Source: Acidobacteriota bacterium (GTDB lineage Bacteria > Acidobacteriota > Terriglobia > Terriglobales > Acidobacteriaceae). From it: 64,000 nt of DNA. Of the stretch, positions 24,548-34,814 are shown piece after piece (position 1 is the first letter of the stretch; each line of letters opens with the position of its first letter). A program made the position numbers and the translations under genes. The stretch covers positions 1 through 64,000 of the forward strand of contig JAJXYY010000024.1 of NCBI GenBank assembly GCA_021780315.1. Direction: 5' to 3'. Below the pieces are notes generated by a model. The model saw only the letters and a list, made by a program, of their open reading frames with translations. It was not told the DNA's origin and searched no databases.

Positions 24548-27238
24548 GTGCGGGGTCTTCGTTTCCGAAGCAGTTTTGCCGAAGCGATTGTTATCAGCCT
24601 TACGATTTTGATGATGCAGGGTGGGCTTGGTGTGGCGCAGGTGCATACGGTTTATGAAGACCCAACGCAGCCGATGGATCGACGTGTTGATGACCTGGTA
24701 AGTCGGATGACGCTGGAGGAAAAGGTATCGCAGATGATCAACACTTCGGTGGGGATTGCGCGACTGGGGGTGCCGGCGTACGACTGGTGGAGTGAAGGTT
24801 TGCATGGGATTGCGCGGTCGGGTTATGCGACGACATTTCCGCAGGCGATCGGATTGGCTGCGACCTGGGATCCGGGGCTGATGGGGCAGGTGGCAACGAC
24901 TATCTCGATGGAGGCGCGCGCGAAATATAACGAGGCAGTACGGCATGATGTTCATTCGATCTATTACGGATTGACGATATGGTCGCCAAACGTCAATATC
25001 TTCCGCGACCCACGGTGGGGCAGGGGGCAGGAGACGTATGGAGAAGATCCTTATTTGACTAGCAGGCTGGGCGTGGCGTTCGTTGAAGGGCTGCAGGGGG
25101 ATGATCCCAAGTACTTCAAGACGATTGCCACACCGAAGCACTATGCGGTGCATAGTGGACCGGAGTCGGAGCGGCACCGGTTCAATATAGATCCGTCGGC
25201 TCACGATCTGTGGGATACGTATCTGCCGGCGTTTCGGGCAACGATCACAGAGGCGAAGGCTTACTCGATTATGTGTGCGTACAACGCCGTGGATATGACT
25301 CCAGCGTGTGCGAACAAGGAGTTGCTGCAGACTATTCTGCGGGACGAGTGGGGCTTCCAAGGCTTCGTGACGTCGGACTGCGGCGCTGTCGATGATTTCT
25401 ATGAAATGGCGGCGCATAAGTACTCTGCGGATAAGGACAGTGCTGCGGTTGCGGGAGTTGAGGCGGGAACAGATACGAACTGCGGTACGACCTATCTGGC
25501 GCTGACAGATGCGGTGCATCGGGGACTGATAAGCGAAGAGCAGATCGATGTTTCGCTGAGGCGCCTCTTTTTGGCGCGATACCGGTTGGGATTGTTTGAC
25601 CCAGAGGAAGAGGTTGCGTACGCGAGGTTGCCGTTCGGCGAGGTGAACTCCGCAGAGCACCAGGCACTGGCGTTAGAGACTGCGAACAAGTCGATGGTGT
25701 TGTTGAAGAACGACCATGGATATCTGCCCTTGTCGCGGAACGTAGGCACGATTGCGGTGATTGGACCGAATGCGGCTACGCTGGCGGGGCTGGAAGGAAA
25801 CTACAACGCAGTGCCGCAACATCCAGTGTTGCCGGTGGATGGGATTGCGGCGGAGTTCAAGCATTCGCGGGTGTTGTATGCGCAAGGCTCGCCGTATGCT
25901 GCTGGGGTGGCTCTGCCGGTTCCTCGGAGTATGTTTCGGACGGAAGGGGCGAAGGTGGAGGAGGGCTTGAAGGCGGAGTATTTTGCCGATGACAGCCTGG
26001 ATGGGAAGCCTGTGCTGACACGGGTGGATAAGCAGATAGATTTTGACTGGAACTCGGCGAGTCCGGTGGCAGGTGCTCCGGCGGAGCATTTTGCAGTGCG
26101 TTGGAGTGGAACGATCACGGCACCGAAGGCTGGGAGCTACGATTTTATGATTCGGCTGGCACACTGCTATCCATGTGCTGACCACGAACGGTTTGCAGTG
26201 TATCTGGATGGCAAGGCGGTCGCGGGATTTGCTACGAAGCAGGATGCGGCAACGCGATCGAGTACGACGCCACAGTTTACGATGACGTTTGCGGATACGC
26301 GGCCGCACCAGTTCCGGTTGGAATATCTGCACAAGGCTACGCTGTTTGGTGCAGGACTCTCGCTGGAGTGGACGCCTGATCCGGCTGCATTGTTACCGGA
26401 GGCAGTGACAACAGCGAAGCAGGCGGATGTGGTGGTGGCGTTTGTGGGACTGTCTCCGGAGCTTGAGGGCGAGGAGATGAAGATTAATGTGGAAGGATTT
26501 TCCGGTGGAGACCGTACCGACATCAAGCTGCCCGCTGCGCAGGAGGCGATGCTGGAGGCAGTGGCAGCTACGGGCAAGCCACTGGTGGTAGTGCTGGTGA
26601 ATGGAAGTGCGTTAGCGACGAATTGGGCGCAGGAGCATGCGAAGGCGATTGTGGAGGCGTGGTATCCGGGGCAGTCGGGTGGCGAGTCGATTGCGCAGAC
26701 GTTGAGCGGGAGAAACAATCCGGGTGGTCGATTGCCGGTGACGTTCTATAGCTCACTGGAGCAGTTGCCTGCGTTTGAGGATTATTCCATGAGCAACCGC
26801 ACGTATCGCTACTTCCAAGGCAAGCCTCTCTATGGCTTCGGTTATGGACTCAGCTATACGACTTTTGTTTATTCGGGATTGAAGCTTTCGACGGAGCATT
26901 TGCGTGCTGGTGATCCGCTGGTAGTGGAGGCAGACGTAAAGAACAGCGGGACCCTTGAGGGTGACGAGGTTGCGGAGTTGTACCTGACACCGCCGCATAC
27001 GGAGGTGTCACCGGCTTTGGCGCTGGCGGGTTTTCAACGCATTCATCTGGAGGCGGGGGAGACGCGGCACGTACGGTTCAACCTGGATGCACGTGTGCTG
27101 TCGCAGGTAGATGCCCAGGGCGTCCGGGCAGTTACTCCTGGGGAGTATGGCATCTTTGTTGGTGGTGGACAACCGACGGAGGCTGGCGGGCAGAGGGGTG
27201 CGTTTGCGATTGAAGGCATGAAAGAGATGGCGCGTTGA
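24548..27238 (+). CDS. GH3 beta-glycosidase with PA14 insertion (beta-xylosidase/beta-glucosidase)
   Basis: I choose the GTG at 24548, which has TAAGGAG upstream; it begins a signal peptide (FAEAIVISLTILMMQGGLGVAQ). About 896 residues. The GH3 barrel includes PRWGRGQETYGEDPYLT, KHYAVHSGPE and nucleophile Asp in FVTSDCGAVDD (about residue 277). A PA14 domain (LKAEYFADDSL, about residues 475-620) interrupts the second domain, and a fibronectin-III-like domain closes the protein. These enzymes remove terminal xylose, arabinose or glucose from plant oligosaccharides in the periplasm. SDR upstream and ManD downstream suggest glucuronoxylan use. Confidence 0.92.
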   Translation: MRGLRFRSSFAEAIVISLTILMMQGGLGVAQVHTVYEDPTQPMDRRVDDLVSRMTLEEKVSQMINTSVGIARLGVPAYDWWSEGLHGIARSGYATTFPQAIGLAATWDPGLMGQVATTISMEARAKYNEAVRHDVHSIYYGLTIWSPNVNIFRDPRWGRGQETYGEDPYLTSRLGVAFVEGLQGDDPKYFKTIATPKHYAVHSGPESERHRFNIDPSAHDLWDTYLPAFRATITEAKAYSIMCAYNAVDMTPACANKELLQTILRDEWGFQGFVTSDCGAVDDFYEMAAHKYSADKDSAAVAGVEAGTDTNCGTTYLALTDAVHRGLISEEQIDVSLRRLFLARYRLGLFDPEEEVAYARLPFGEVNSAEHQALALETANKSMVLLKNDHGYLPLSRNVGTIAVIGPNAATLAGLEGNYNAVPQHPVLPVDGIAAEFKHSRVLYAQGSPYAAGVALPVPRSMFRTEGAKVEEGLKAEYFADDSLDGKPVLTRVDKQIDFDWNSASPVAGAPAEHFAVRWSGTITAPKAGSYDFMIRLAHCYPCADHERFAVYLDGKAVAGFATKQDAATRSSTTPQFTMTFADTRPHQFRLEYLHKATLFGAGLSLEWTPDPAALLPEAVTTAKQADVVVAFVGLSPELEGEEMKINVEGFSGGDRTDIKLPAAQEAMLEAVAATGKPLVVVLVNGSALATNWAQEHAKAIVEAWYPGQSGGESIAQTLSGRNNPGGRLPVTFYSSLEQLPAFEDYSMSNRTYRYFQGKPLYGFGYGLSYTTFVYSGLKLSTEHLRAGDPLVVEADVKNSGTLEGDEVAELYLTPPHTEVSPALALAGFQRIHLEAGETRHVRFNLDARVLSQVDAQGVRAVTPGEYGIFVGGGQPTEAGGQRGAFAIEGMKEMAR

Positions 27239-27295
27239 GGGTTGCGGGTTTGCTGAAAGAGACTAGTGAATTGTATGAGTTGAGGTGAGGAAGGC

Positions 27296-28504
27296 ATGAA
27301 GATAACTGCAGCGCGATTGATCGTGTGTTCGCCGGACCGCAATTTTGTGACACTTAAGATTGAGACGGACAGCGGGTTGTATGGATTGGGTGATGCGACG
27401 TTGAATGGACGTGAGCTTGCCGTGGCAAGTTATCTAACGGAGCATGTGCTGCCTTGCCTGATCGGCCGAGATCCGTTTGATACGGAAGATGTGTGGCAGT
27501 ATCTGTACCGCGGAGCGTACTGGCGGCGTGGCCCGGTGACGATGACTGCGATTGCTGCAGTGGATGTGGCGCTGTGGGACATCAAGGGCAAGGCTTTGAA
27601 TACGCCGGTTTATAACCTGCTAGGCGGTAAGAGTCGCGGCGGTGTGATGGTGTACACGCATGCGAATGGGCGGGATATCGCGGAGGCAATTGACTCGGTG
27701 CAGCAGCATATTTCAGAGGGCTATCTGGCGGTGCGGGCACAGTGTGGGGTTCCAGGAGTTGAGAGCAGCTACGGCGTACCCAAGGGTGGAAAGCCATACG
27801 AGCCAGCGGAGCGAGGATTGCCCTCGGAGAGTCTTTGGTCGACCGAGAAGTATCTGAATTTTGTACCGTCGTTGTTTGAGCAGGTACGGATGGCGGTGGG
27901 AAAAGATGTGCATCTGTTGCATGACGTTCATCATCGGTTGACGCCGATCGAAGCGGCGCGCCTAGGGAAGTCGCTGGAGCCGTATCACTTGTTCTGGATG
28001 GAAGATCCTTGCCCTGCCGAGTTGCAGGAGGGGTTTGAGTTGATACGCCGGCACACGACGACTCCGATTGCGACCGGGGAGGTCTTCAACTCGGTGTGGG
28101 ACGCGCACGACCTGATTCGTCGGCAGTGGATCGACTACATCCGCATGACGATAGTGCATGGCGGTGGGATTACTCATGCAAAGAAGACAGCAGACTTTGC
28201 GGCTCTGTATCAGGTGAAGACGGGATTCCATGGAGCGACGGATCTCTCGCCGGTAACGATGGCAGCCGCGTTACACCTGGGGATTGCGATCCATAACTTT
28301 GGGATTCAGGAGCATATGGCGCATAGTGCGCTGACGGATGAAGTGTTTCCGCACCAGTATCGGTTTGATGGAGGCTATATGCATCCAGGTGATGCGCCTG
28401 GACTGGGCGTGGATATTGATGAGGCGCTGGCGGCCAAGTTCCCGTACCAGCGGGCGTATTTGCCGATTGCACGGAAGTTGGACGGGACGCTGACGGACTG
28501 GTGA
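27296..28504 (+). CDS. manD: D-mannonate dehydratase, enolase superfamily
   Basis: This 402-residue enolase-superfamily protein is close to ManD/Rsp[87 protein letters not shown] and C-terminal [20 protein letters not shown]. Asp/Glu Mg ligands sit in HDVH, MEDP and TGEV. It dehydrates D-mannonate (some members D-gluconate) to 2-keto-3-deoxygluconate. GAGG precedes the ATG, 57 bp after the GH3 gene. Confidence 0.9.
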   Translation: MKITAARLIVCSPDRNFVTLKIETDSGLYGLGDATLNGRELAVASYLTEHVLPCLIGRDPFDTEDVWQYLYRGAYWRRGPVTMTAIAAVDVALWDIKGKALNTPVYNLLGGKSRGGVMVYTHANGRDIAEAIDSVQQHISEGYLAVRAQCGVPGVESSYGVPKGGKPYEPAERGLPSESLWSTEKYLNFVPSLFEQVRMAVGKDVHLLHDVHHRLTPIEAARLGKSLEPYHLFWMEDPCPAELQEGFELIRRHTTTPIATGEVFNSVWDAHDLIRRQWIDYIRMTIVHGGGITHAKKTADFAALYQVKTGFHGATDLSPVTMAAALHLGIAIHNFGIQEHMAHSALTDEVFPHQYRFDGGYMHPGDAPGLGVDIDEALAAKFPYQRAYLPIARKLDGTLTDW

Positions 28505-28523
28505 AGTTAGGATATGCGGCGCG

Positions 28524-29339
28524 CTAGTAGTGTTGGTATGCCTGGTTGAAGACTGGTCGCGGCTGTGCGTGTATGAAGGCAGAGACGTCGTAGGCTTGCT
28601 GGGCAGAGAGAATGCCCATGCGGTTTTGTGGCATGTTGTGCTTGACGAACGCGGCCATTTTGGCGACGTTGTTCATGCCGGCACCGTCGTTGAAAGAGTA
28701 CGGACCCCAGAGCGGCGGGAAGAGCGGCGCTCGGCCTTGTCCGTGTGAGCCATGACAGCCAGCACATTGTTCTTTGTAGATTTGCTCGCCATGGACAGGG
28801 TCAGGCTTGAGATCGGGCAGTTTGATGAGGCCTCGCCCGACGAAGGGTCTGCGGTCGGGTTGGGGAAGTGAAAGCCATTGGATGTACGCGACGATGTCCT
28901 GCATTTCCGTACCTTGGTAGTCGACGGGCTTTCCGTTTTCGCTGCGGACGAAGCACTCTTCGACTCGGTCCTGCAGGGAGATTTTACGTCCAGCGCGCTG
29001 GTTGAACATAGGAAAGAGAGCAGGAAGGCCGACCATGGGTGAGGCATAAGGCTGGATGCCACCTTCGGCGTGGCAGTTGGAGCAACTTACTTTGGACGAG
29101 GTGTATTTTGAGGCGTAGTGAGGGGTCTCATTGAAGAGGAGTTCACCGCGGCGGACGTTGTCTCCTTGTGGGCCGGGGGGAATGTTGCCGTGGCGTGGCG
29201 CCACCCATGCCATGGCGTGACGCGGCGGGTGAGGGGGATAGAAGAGCGACAGATGATGCAGGTGGAGTCCCCAAGCGATGATGCCAAGATACAGGAGAGC
29301 CGTCAGCAGGACGGTAACGATGGCCCAGTTTCTCTGCAT
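28524..29339 (-). CDS. Membrane-anchored diheme cytochrome c (thiosulfate dehydrogenase/TsdA-like)
   Basis: The start is the ATG at 29339 (MQRNWAIVTVLLTALLYLGII), overlapping the stop of the upstream gene as TGATG; 271 residues. An uncleaved N-terminal helix anchors two cytochrome c domains with CSNCH (about residue 107) and CAGCH (about residue 190). Domain order and motifs such as ECFVRSENGKP and QDIVAYIQWLS recall TsdA-type enzymes and related diheme cytochromes. It is the last gene of a three-gene periplasmic operon with a ModA-like and a DsrE-like protein, pointing to sulfur-compound electron transfer. Confidence 0.82.
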   Translation of the reverse strand: MQRNWAIVTVLLTALLYLGIIAWGLHLHHLSLFYPPHPPRHAMAWVAPRHGNIPPGPQGDNVRRGELLFNETPHYASKYTSSKVSCSNCHAEGGIQPYASPMVGLPALFPMFNQRAGRKISLQDRVEECFVRSENGKPVDYQGTEMQDIVAYIQWLSLPQPDRRPFVGRGLIKLPDLKPDPVHGEQIYKEQCAGCHGSHGQGRAPLFPPLWGPYSFNDGAGMNNVAKMAAFVKHNMPQNRMGILSAQQAYDVSAFIHAQPRPVFNQAYQHY

Positions 29340-30280
29340 CAATGATCTCGACTGGCGGTGATGTGCTTGAAGCCAAACTCGGCGTAGGCCGCTTGCGCTT
29401 GATCGGATTGGAGGTAGGCGATCCATGCGGCAGCGGCGGCGGAGTGCGGGGCGCTATGGACCACACCGGCGGCGTAGATGGCTGTGGTGTTGACATCGTC
29501 GGGAATCGCTACGCCAGAGATTGGATTCCCAATCTTCTGTTGGAAGCGAACCTCCGAGGCCCAGACGACGCCGGCATCGGCTTTGCCCTGCAGGATGCGC
29601 ATGGGAGTCTGGCGGTGGTGAATCTGAGTGAGCGATGTGGTGCCGTCGTGTACCTTTTGCGTGTAGACCGTATCCACCAGGGACTGCCCGCCGGCTTTAC
29701 GGAGTGAGTCGGATACCTGGCGCGCAACACCTTCGGTTTCAGGATTGGGCATCGCGAGGCGCAGGGTAGGGGCAGCGAGATCCTTGAGCCCAGTGATGTG
29801 CTTTGGATTTCCTGCGGCGACCATGATTTCAAGGTTGTTCGTGGCGTAGCGAACGACGTTGTCGACGATGCCTTGCTGGTGCAGGTCGTCGAGGACGCGG
29901 GCACCTGCCTCATAGACATCGGGGACGACGTGGAGGGTGAGATTGCCAACGGTGATGGTGTTGTCCTGCTGCATCTGCTTGCGCAGGATGCCGGGAGGGA
30001 GGGTCTCGTAAAAGATGTGGCCTGCCAGTTCCGGATGTTGCTTTTCAAAACCTGCGATGAGCCGGGGCAGGACGAAGAACTGATTGCCGCCAATGAAGAG
30101 CACCAGTTTAGCGTCCTGAGGGTTGCCGTGCAGGTCGGGTATGTTGTCCACGTCATCTACGTGAAAGACGAGCCCTTTGCTTGGGGCTGGATTGTTAGCG
30201 CCGGCACTCCATGGTGGCGCGGTCTGAGCGATGGCGCAGACCGGGAGCAGCAGTGTAGTTGCCAGAGTGATTTTACGCAT
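29339..30280 (-). CDS. ModA-like periplasmic substrate-binding protein
   Basis: This 313-residue protein has a signal peptide (MRKITLATTLLLPVCAIAQ) and a type-2 periplasmic binding fold similar to molybdate-binding ModA (VLPRLIAGFEKQHPELAG, LEIMVAAGNPKHITGLKDL, ILQGKADAGVVWASEV, AAAWIAYLQSDQAQAAYAEFGF). No ABC permease or ATPase is adjacent. Instead it is coupled by a one-base overlap to a diheme cytochrome, which suggests presentation of an oxyanion to a redox enzyme rather than import. The ligand is unknown. Confidence 0.8.
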   Translation of the reverse strand: MRKITLATTLLLPVCAIAQTAPPWSAGANNPAPSKGLVFHVDDVDNIPDLHGNPQDAKLVLFIGGNQFFVLPRLIAGFEKQHPELAGHIFYETLPPGILRKQMQQDNTITVGNLTLHVVPDVYEAGARVLDDLHQQGIVDNVVRYATNNLEIMVAAGNPKHITGLKDLAAPTLRLAMPNPETEGVARQVSDSLRKAGGQSLVDTVYTQKVHDGTTSLTQIHHRQTPMRILQGKADAGVVWASEVRFQQKIGNPISGVAIPDDVNTTAIYAAGVVHSAPHSAAAAAWIAYLQSDQAQAAYAEFGFKHITASRDH

Positions 30281-30304
30281 CTTGGTAGAGTCCTTCAGTG
30301 ATGG

Positions 30305-30997
30305 CTAAATGGTGATGTAGGTGAAGTGACCATCGGACTGGAGCAGGGAGACTGCGGCGACCATGGCAGGTACGATAAGAACGCCTGGGATGAGGTGTGC
30401 CTGCAGGTCTTGCACAATCTCTTCGACTGAGCTTTTGATTGCGTATTTGGCGACGAGTGCGTGTGCCTGTTCTTCGGTTGCGGTGTGGCAACTGAGGAAG
30501 AGGACGCCACGAGCCTGAAGGGCTTCGATGCTGGTGTCCTGCAGGGGGGAGTCAGCCTCGTTGGGGTTGGTCGAGGTGCCGCTGGATTTACGTAGATAGA
30601 TGTTGCGTGTGGCTGGCTTGCCGGTTTTAGGATCGGTGACCTGGAGCCACTCGCCGAGGCGATACTTCTCCCACATGGCGTCGTCGAAGTTGAGCATGTT
30701 GGATGGGCCGTGGAGGGCAGCGGCGAGCTTGATCTGGTTGGCGGGGATGTTGAAGCCGTAGTGAAAGCCGTTCAAGGAATTCTTGATGTTACTGAGAAAT
30801 TTGCCTTCGCCGATGGCGCGGATGTCAAAGACCTGTTTTGCGCGTGCGGGGTGTTTGATGAGTTGATCAAACTCCGCAAACTTCCAGTCGGAGTGCTGGT
30901 AGACCAGTTGAGCCTGAGCCGAGGGAAGAGCAAGGCTGGCGAAGGCAGCCATACCGGTGGAGATGGTTCCTACGAAGGATCTGCGTGAAAGGCTCAT
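30305..30997 (-). CDS. Tat-exported DsrE/F-like protein
   Basis: I use the ATG at 30997 (MSLSRRSFVGTISTG), which opens a twin-arginine signal; 230 residues. The mature part has the DsrE/F fold pattern: LAAALHGPSNMLNFDD, ARGVLFLSCHTATEEQA and the C-terminal PGVLIVPAMVAAVSLLQSDGHFTYI. Cys in FLSCHTA aligns with the region holding the active cysteine in sulfur-carrier relatives. DsrE-type proteins carry or transfer sulfane sulfur, though a periplasmic Tat-exported form is unusual. First gene of the DsrE/ModA-like/cytochrome operon. Confidence 0.72.
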   Translation of the reverse strand: MSLSRRSFVGTISTGMAAFASLALPSAQAQLVYQHSDWKFAEFDQLIKHPARAKQVFDIRAIGEGKFLSNIKNSLNGFHYGFNIPANQIKLAAALHGPSNMLNFDDAMWEKYRLGEWLQVTDPKTGKPATRNIYLRKSSGTSTNPNEADSPLQDTSIEALQARGVLFLSCHTATEEQAHALVAKYAIKSSVEEIVQDLQAHLIPGVLIVPAMVAAVSLLQSDGHFTYITI

Positions 30998-32189
30998 GGA
31001 GGCCAATCTTACCAAAGTGCAAGGTGATTCGACCTGAGGTTCGCCGTGTTTAATTTTCGTGATCTGGGAGGGAAAAATGGAGTCGGATGCAGTCCGGTGC
31101 GAAGCGTACTCTGCGTGACACGCCTGCTAAAGGGGAAAATGCAACCAACTCCGTGTTTTAGCTCTTGATTTCGGCACAAAATTCCAATGAATATGGGCAC
31201 CTATGCGGTGTAGACGTTTTACTTAAACAGGGAAGAGTATGGAGCTATCCAGAGACCAGTTTCCTCCGCCGCCGAATCTTCCTCCGACGGCTCCCATCCC
31301 TGCCCCCAAAATTAGCTGATTCGAATGCTAAGAGGGTATTCGAATCGTGCCTCTCGCTCGACCAAGCGTCCTAGATGACGACAAGTGCATTGTTCAGGAC
31401 AGATCCGGTAGCTTCGGCCTTTGGATGAGTGCATGTAGTTGTTCTCGCCAACTGGGAATCAAAGTTACCGATAGTCAAAAACTTACGGATGGTTGGGCGC
31501 CTCGGAACCATAGTCAATATACCCAATGACCTCATGCTGCATGCTGGGTAGTCTAAGCCGGGCGTGACCGAGCACACCGTGATCAACTGATGCCAACGTT
31601 ATTGGAGCGACCGGAAAGTGGACTCTCTGCGTCCTCGCCCTGGTATTGCCATGCCTTCAGCCACTCCGGCCAGGCGGGGACTCTGGAGGAATGGTTCGAC
31701 GCGGCGCGTCTGGAGGTGGGTATGTTGCGAAGGGCTTCCACACGAGGCCGGGCCCAATCGAAGGGCACGAGAAAGGACTGGACTTGACGTCAGAGGAGAA
31801 GCGGGATCTGAGGCAATGATGCGGATGTCCATGCTTTACACGTGACGATCCCTGATCAGACCAGTTTTCGGTAAGGTGACAGGTCCGAGCCGTTCTTTGC
31901 GGATCCCAGAAACTAACGCTCAATGATTTTTAGCGTTACATTGGTTTGGCGTTCCAGGAGTTGGAATGCTGTCGAAGACCTGTTCTCCATCAGTCTGAGT
32001 CTGGGGCATTGGAGTGGAGAGGCTGATGCCGCTAGATACGAGCACTATCTAGTATTTCGTATTTCGAGGCGATGCTGCGGGACAGCTCTTCAACTTCGAT
32101 CATAGGAAGTTCAGGGAAAAAGGCGCCAAGCAGCCGACATCGTGAAAGTCCGAAGGCGTTTATGGCAGCCTTAGGCAAAAGGGGATGGA
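30998..32189. other. 1.2-kb stretch without an intact gene
   Basis: It holds the presumed promoter of the DsrE operon, an inverted repeat GATTCGAAT-N11-ATTCGAATC near 31318-31347, a decayed cytochrome c fragment (31650-31819) and the leader of the GH31 gene. Short track ORFs on both strands look non-coding. Confidence 0.6.
31650..31819 (+). pseudogene. Decayed C-terminal fragment of a cytochrome c family protein
   Basis: One frame reads SHSGQAGTLEEWFDAARL; after a frame change the same strand continues GGYVAKGFHTRPGPIEGHEKGLDLTSEEKRDL and stops. This matches, from memory, the closing block of diheme cytochrome c peroxidase-like proteins (TLEdWFdpaRL ... GHefGLdLs.edk..L). No heme motif or intact start remains. 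The frame break and the missing N-terminus mark it as a relic. Confidence 0.45.
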
Positions 32190-34625
32190 ATGGGTTCTCA
32201 GATTGATCGTTATCCGGATTGGAAAATACCAGTTTTGAGGATGGGACAGATTCTCATAGGGGTTGTGTCACTGGGAGCGATGGCCATGGCCCAAAGTGGG
32301 TCGCTGGTGTTGGCACGGGATGGCCGGGTGATTTCTTTGGAACCCTACGCCCCAAACATAGTGCGTGTGACGATGAGCACCGACAGGGCCAGAGCCACAG
32401 GCCGCCCTGGCTACGGGTTCGTAGCCCAGCCTTCGGCTCAGGGATGGATACACGAACGTGATTCTGAAGGCTACGACGTATTTCGATCTGCTCGGATGGT
32501 TGTGCGTGTGTCGCCCGAGAATCTTCGCAGGGAGAAACTATCGCAGCCCATGCCGCTCGACGCGTTGAATCTTAAACTACGGGATCCTTACTTCGGAGGC
32601 GGGGGTGGGCACGGACCTCAAGATGATGGTCTACAAGTGACCACGACGAGCGGCAAGATGTTGCTGCACATGCGCAACTGGGGGATGCTGTCGGAAAGTG
32701 ATGCGATGGCGGCGGATGCAGGGAAGAAGAGCTACAAGGTTACGGCTGCATTCGATTCACCTCAGGGAGAACACTACTACGGATTAGGACAGCAGCAAAA
32801 AGGCTGGATGGACCTCCGAGACCACGAAATACGCTGCTGGCATGACTACGGCGCACTTGGAGGCGAGAACGTTTGTGTGCCCTTTATGGTGTCAAGCCGT
32901 GGCTATGGTCTGGTATGGGACAATCCTTCCAAGACAACGATCAATCTGGGATTCAATGGAAACAATTCGTGGTCGTCCGAGATAGGAGAGCGCGTTTCGT
33001 ATTTCGTCATTGCAGGAGAGAGCAGTGACGAAATCTATGAAGGTTACCGCTTGCTCACGGGAGCGACACAAATGCTGCCAAAGGCGGCTTATGGATATAT
33101 CCAGAGTAAGGCGATCTATCCGACTCAGGCTCAGATTCTCGATGTGGCCAAGGAATATCGTCAGAAGAAGTTGCCGCTGGACGTGCTCGTGGTGGACTTT
33201 CTCAATATGACCAAACAGGGGGAACTTGACCTCGATCCAAAGCGGTGGCCGGACCCGGCTGCGATGAATCGTGAACTGCACTCGATGGGAGTGAAGACGA
33301 TGTTGAGCGTCTGGCCACACTTTGCAGCCGGAACGCAGTTCTATGACGAGCTACTCAGCAAAGGCTGGTTGATTCTTGATCGGAACGGAGCCCCGGATTC
33401 TGGCGGCTACAAAAAGAATATTGGGCCGAATATTGATACCACGAACCCGGAAGCCGCGAAGTGGTTTTGGGAGAAGATACGCGACAGGTACGTAAAACCT
33501 TATGGTTTCGATTACATCTGGCTGGATGAGACGGAGCCGGACGTCGATCCTGCGAATGATAGGTTTACGATCGGTTCGGGGACGCGGTACTACAACGTGT
33601 ATCCTCTGTTTCACACTGCCGCGGTGTATGAGGGCTTTCGGCGTGACTTTGGAGACAGCCGTCGGGTGCTGATCCTAGCCAGGGCTGCCTATCTCGGGGC
33701 GCAGCGTAACGGCACGTTATTTTGGTCGAGCGACATTGTCTCGACATGGGATATGCTCAAGCGCTCAATCCCTGCGGGGTTGAACTTCACCGCTACCGGT
33801 CTCCCTTACTGGGACACTGATATTGCTGGGTTCTTCTCGCCATCGGTTCCAGCGGACTACCACGCCGAACACAAACCGCTCATAGATGGATCCGATGTTC
33901 GTGCCACGATTGGCAACTATGAGGACTATCCCGAACTGTTCGTCCGATGGTTCGAATGGGGTGCCTTTCAACCAGTGATGCGTACCCATGGAGAAAGAAA
34001 TCACAACGAAGTATGGTCCTACGGCAAGCAGGCCGAACCGATTCTCGCGAAGTATCTGAAGCTGCGTTACCAGCTCCTGCCGTACACCTATTCGGTTGCC
34101 TATCGGAGCTACCAGACCGGTGCTCCATATATGAGGGCTTTGTTCATGGATTTTCCTTCAGATCCGAAGGCCGCCGATATCCCGGATGAATATATGTACG
34201 GTCCTGCATTCCTGGTAGCTCCAGTAGTGGATCAGGGCGCGACATCCCGAACTGTTTATTTGCCCGCTGGCTGCGACTGGTACAACTACTGGACGAACGA
34301 ACGGCTTCACGGCGGACAGACCATTGAGGTGGATGCACCCATCGATACGCTGCCGCTGTTTGTGAGAGCGGGAAGCATTGTGCCTGTTGGGTCCGAGATC
34401 GGGAGCACCGAGCAGGCGCAGACGATTGCATCCGTGCGGATATATCCGGGAGCGGACGTCAGCTTTACTCTGTTTCAGGATGACGGCAGAACCTATGGTT
34501 ACGAGAAAGGCGCTGGGTCGGTAACGAAGCTGACATGGGATGACAAAACTCAACGGCTGAATCATGAAGGTGCCCCAGCATGGCCAGGGCGGGACAAGCC
34601 AGTAGTAACAGTGGTAAGCAAGTAG
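32190..34625 (+). CDS. GH31 alpha-glycosidase (alpha-xylosidase/alpha-glucosidase type)
   Basis: This 811-residue protein has a signal-like N-terminus (LIGVVSLGAMAMAQ), an N-terminal beta-sandwich, and the GH31 barrel with nucleophile Asp in YIWLDETEPD (about residue 446) and general acid/base region FWSSDIVSTWD (about residue 514), then GLPYWDTDIAGFF and YELLPYTYS-like RYQLLPYTYSVAYRS. It removes alpha-linked xylose or glucose from plant oligosaccharides in the periplasm. The next gene downstream is a GH3 beta-glycosidase, consistent with xyloglucan or xylan side-chain trimming. The exact linkage cannot be decided. Confidence 0.9.
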   Translation: MGSQIDRYPDWKIPVLRMGQILIGVVSLGAMAMAQSGSLVLARDGRVISLEPYAPNIVRVTMSTDRARATGRPGYGFVAQPSAQGWIHERDSEGYDVFRSARMVVRVSPENLRREKLSQPMPLDALNLKLRDPYFGGGGGHGPQDDGLQVTTTSGKMLLHMRNWGMLSESDAMAADAGKKSYKVTAAFDSPQGEHYYGLGQQQKGWMDLRDHEIRCWHDYGALGGENVCVPFMVSSRGYGLVWDNPSKTTINLGFNGNNSWSSEIGERVSYFVIAGESSDEIYEGYRLLTGATQMLPKAAYGYIQSKAIYPTQAQILDVAKEYRQKKLPLDVLVVDFLNMTKQGELDLDPKRWPDPAAMNRELHSMGVKTMLSVWPHFAAGTQFYDELLSKGWLILDRNGAPDSGGYKKNIGPNIDTTNPEAAKWFWEKIRDRYVKPYGFDYIWLDETEPDVDPANDRFTIGSGTRYYNVYPLFHTAAVYEGFRRDFGDSRRVLILARAAYLGAQRNGTLFWSSDIVSTWDMLKRSIPAGLNFTATGLPYWDTDIAGFFSPSVPADYHAEHKPLIDGSDVRATIGNYEDYPELFVRWFEWGAFQPVMRTHGERNHNEVWSYGKQAEPILAKYLKLRYQLLPYTYSVAYRSYQTGAPYMRALFMDFPSDPKAADIPDEYMYGPAFLVAPVVDQGATSRTVYLPAGCDWYNYWTNERLHGGQTIEVDAPIDTLPLFVRAGSIVPVGSEIGSTEQAQTIASVRIYPGADVSFTLFQDDGRTYGYEKGAGSVTKLTWDDKTQRLNHEGAPAWPGRDKPVVTVVSK

Positions 34626-34814
34626 CTGAAAAGCAGCCCCGTAATTCCTTGGCGCCTCTGGAACTGGTATTTTGTTTTCGCTCGACGACTAGCCCGAAAG
34701 ACTGGTAGCACTGTTGTATCGGGTCGCCTAGTGTCGGCATTTTCCTGCTTCCTGTCGCGGTCGCTGCCAAGCTCACTGCCGGATGGCCCGCTTGCCTTGT
34801 GGACTAGTACGTCG

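Noticed and set aside
31318-31347. GATTCGAA inverted repeat as an att site related to the tRNA-Ser T-arm
   Set aside because: Only eight bases are shared with the tRNA and the repeat continues into unrelated sequence; insufficient for an att call.
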